This document shows positions 63,176 through 64,000 of a DNA stretch of 64,000 nucleotides, piece after piece; position 1 is the first letter of the stretch, and the number at the start of each line of letters is the position of its first letter. The position numbers and the translations under genes are program-made. The DNA comes from Carideicomes alvinocaridis (GTDB lineage: Bacteria; Pseudomonadota; Alphaproteobacteria; Rhodobacterales; Rhodobacteraceae): NCBI GenBank assembly GCA_005473895.2, contig SRJI02000016.1, positions 1 through 64,000 of the forward strand, written 5' to 3'. Under the pieces are notes generated by a model. The model was not told where the DNA came from, made no database searches, and saw nothing but the letters and a program-made list of their open reading frames with translations.

Positions 63176-64000
63176 TCACATGGCGTTGGCCAGCGCCTCG
63201 GCCAGGTCCGTGCGCTCCCAGGAGAAGCCGCCATCGGCTTCGGGCTCGCGCCCGAAATGGCCATAGGCGGCGGTCCGGGCATAGATCGGCTTGTTGAGCC
63301 CCAGATGGGTGCGGATGCCGCGCGGCGTCAGGTCCATCACCTTGGGGATCGCGGTCTCGATCGCCGCCGCTTCCGCGTCGCCGGTGCCGTGGGTGTCGAC
63401 ATAGATCGACAGCGGCTCGGAGACGCCGATCGCGTAGGACAGCTGCAGGGTGCAACGCTTGGCGAGCCCCGCCGCCACCACGTTCTTGGCCAGGTAGCGC
63501 GCCGCATAGGCCGCGGAGCGGTCCACCTTGGTCGGATCCTTGCCGGAGAACGCCCCGCCGCCATGCGGCGCGGAGCCGCCATAGGTGTCGACGATGATCT
63601 TGCGGCCGGTCAGGCCCGCATCCCCGTCCGGCCCGCCGATGACGAACTTGCCCGTGGGGTTCACGTGCCATTTCGTCCGGTCGGAGATCCATTCCTCCGG
63701 CAGCGTCTCGCGGATATAGGGCGCCACCAGCTCGCGCACGTCCTCCGAGGTCATGCTCTCGTCGATATGCTGCGTCGAGAGCACCAGCGAGGTCACCTCC
63801 ACCGGTTCGCCGTTCTCGTAGCGGATCGAGAGCTGCGATTTCGCGTCGGGGCCCAGCCGTGGCTCCTGCCCGGACTTGCGCACCTCGGCCAGCCGGCGCA
63901 GCACCTTGTGTGCGAACTGGATCGGCGCCGGCATCAGCGCGTCGGTCTCGTCGGTGGCATAACCGAACATGATCCCCTGGTCGCCCGCGCCCTCGTCCTT
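63176..64000 (-). CDS. metK: S-adenosylmethionine synthetase (5' part outside window)
   Basis: The C-terminal about 275 residues are visible; the frame runs off at base 64000. The ATP/metal motif [12 protein letters not shown] lies at the edge, followed by [74 protein letters not shown] (the second signature, GGGAFSGKD) and [12 protein letters not shown]. It makes SAM from methionine and ATP; trmB downstream uses it. In this group the gene is often under a SAM/SAH riboswitch, which would lie outside the window. Confidence 0.97.
   Translation of the reverse strand, partial: KDEGAGDQGIMFGYATDETDALMPAPIQFAHKVLRRLAEVRKSGQEPRLGPDAKSQLSIRYENGEPVEVTSLVLSTQHIDESMTSEDVRELVAPYIRETLPEEWISDRTKWHVNPTGKFVIGGPDGDAGLTGRKIIVDTYGGSAPHGGGAFSGKDPTKVDRSAAYAARYLAKNVVAAGLAKRCTLQLSYAIGVSEPLSIYVDTHGTGDAEAAAIETAIPKVMDLTPRGIRTHLGLNKPIYARTAAYGHFGREPEADGGFSWERTDLAEALANAM

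Noticed and set aside
1-64000. tRNA or rRNA genes, CRISPR arrays, insertion sequences
   Set aside because: No T-loop-like GGTTCGAATCC pattern, no regularly spaced direct repeats, and no transposase motif was seen in the spacers.

Overview
The window is a high-GC stretch of an alphaproteobacterial chromosome, most likely from the Rhodobacterales (Roseobacter/Rhodobacter group). The strongest evidence is a gene transfer agent (GTA) structural cluster of the Rhodobacter capsulatus type. Supporting signs are a pyruvate dehydrogenase E1 beta subunit with its own N-terminal lipoyl domain, the aroA/cmk/rpsA/ihfB/lapA/trpF/trpB neighbourhood, and a family of short intergenic repeats. I see no insertion sequences, tRNA or rRNA genes, or CRISPR arrays. 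The calls rest on reading translated sequence and gene order; no database search was run.

Layout. 1-5.7 kb: the end of a DUF455 ferritin-like gene, an M23 peptidase overlapping a bactofilin (cell-shape pair), an MFS exporter, a VOC protein and an HNH nuclease. 5.9-12 kb: a fatty acid desaturase, the Tat export operon tatA-tatB-tatC with a DUF815 ATPase, a YafY-type regulator with a palindromic operator, and an orphan ABC ATPase. 12.2-18 kb: secG, pyrG, a secreted repeat/PRC-barrel protein, and a DUF421, a TerB-like and a PhnD-like gene. 18.1-25.7 kb: a polar amino-acid ABC transporter (ATPase, binding protein, two permeases), an AT-rich island with one unknown gene, then two glutamine-synthetase-like enzymes around a class I amidotransferase; together these look like an uptake and gamma-glutamylation pathway for an amine or amino acid. 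25.8-33.4 kb: an AidB-like acyl-CoA dehydrogenase with a duplicated tail fragment behind it, ftsB, the pyruvate dehydrogenase operon (pdhA, a VOC gene, pdhB, pdhC) and cysE.

33.5-45.8 kb, minus strand: the GTA cluster, from portal (g3) through protease, capsid, connectors, tail tube, chaperones, tape measure, distal tail, hub, peptidase and megatron (g15). The reading frames are intact and mostly overlap by 4 bases. The terminase genes expected upstream of the portal (g1, g2) are absent; trpA lies there instead.

46-64 kb: trpA, a MaoC-like protein, an FMN-dependent lactate dehydrogenase, a sulfotransferase-like gene, rplY, pth, DUF2237 and an AI-2E-type permease on the plus strand. On the minus strand follow trpB, a GNAT gene, trpF, lapA, ihfB, rpsA, an aldo/keto reductase, cmk, a membrane protein, aroA, trmB and the 3' part of metK.

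The points most worth a second look are the terminase-less GTA cluster and a strong hairpin behind its capsid gene, the eight-copy intergenic repeat family, the 35-codon duplicated tail of the acyl-CoA dehydrogenase, an attenuator-like hairpin in the rpsA leader, the AT-rich single-gene island, and the multi-hairpin metK-trmB spacer.
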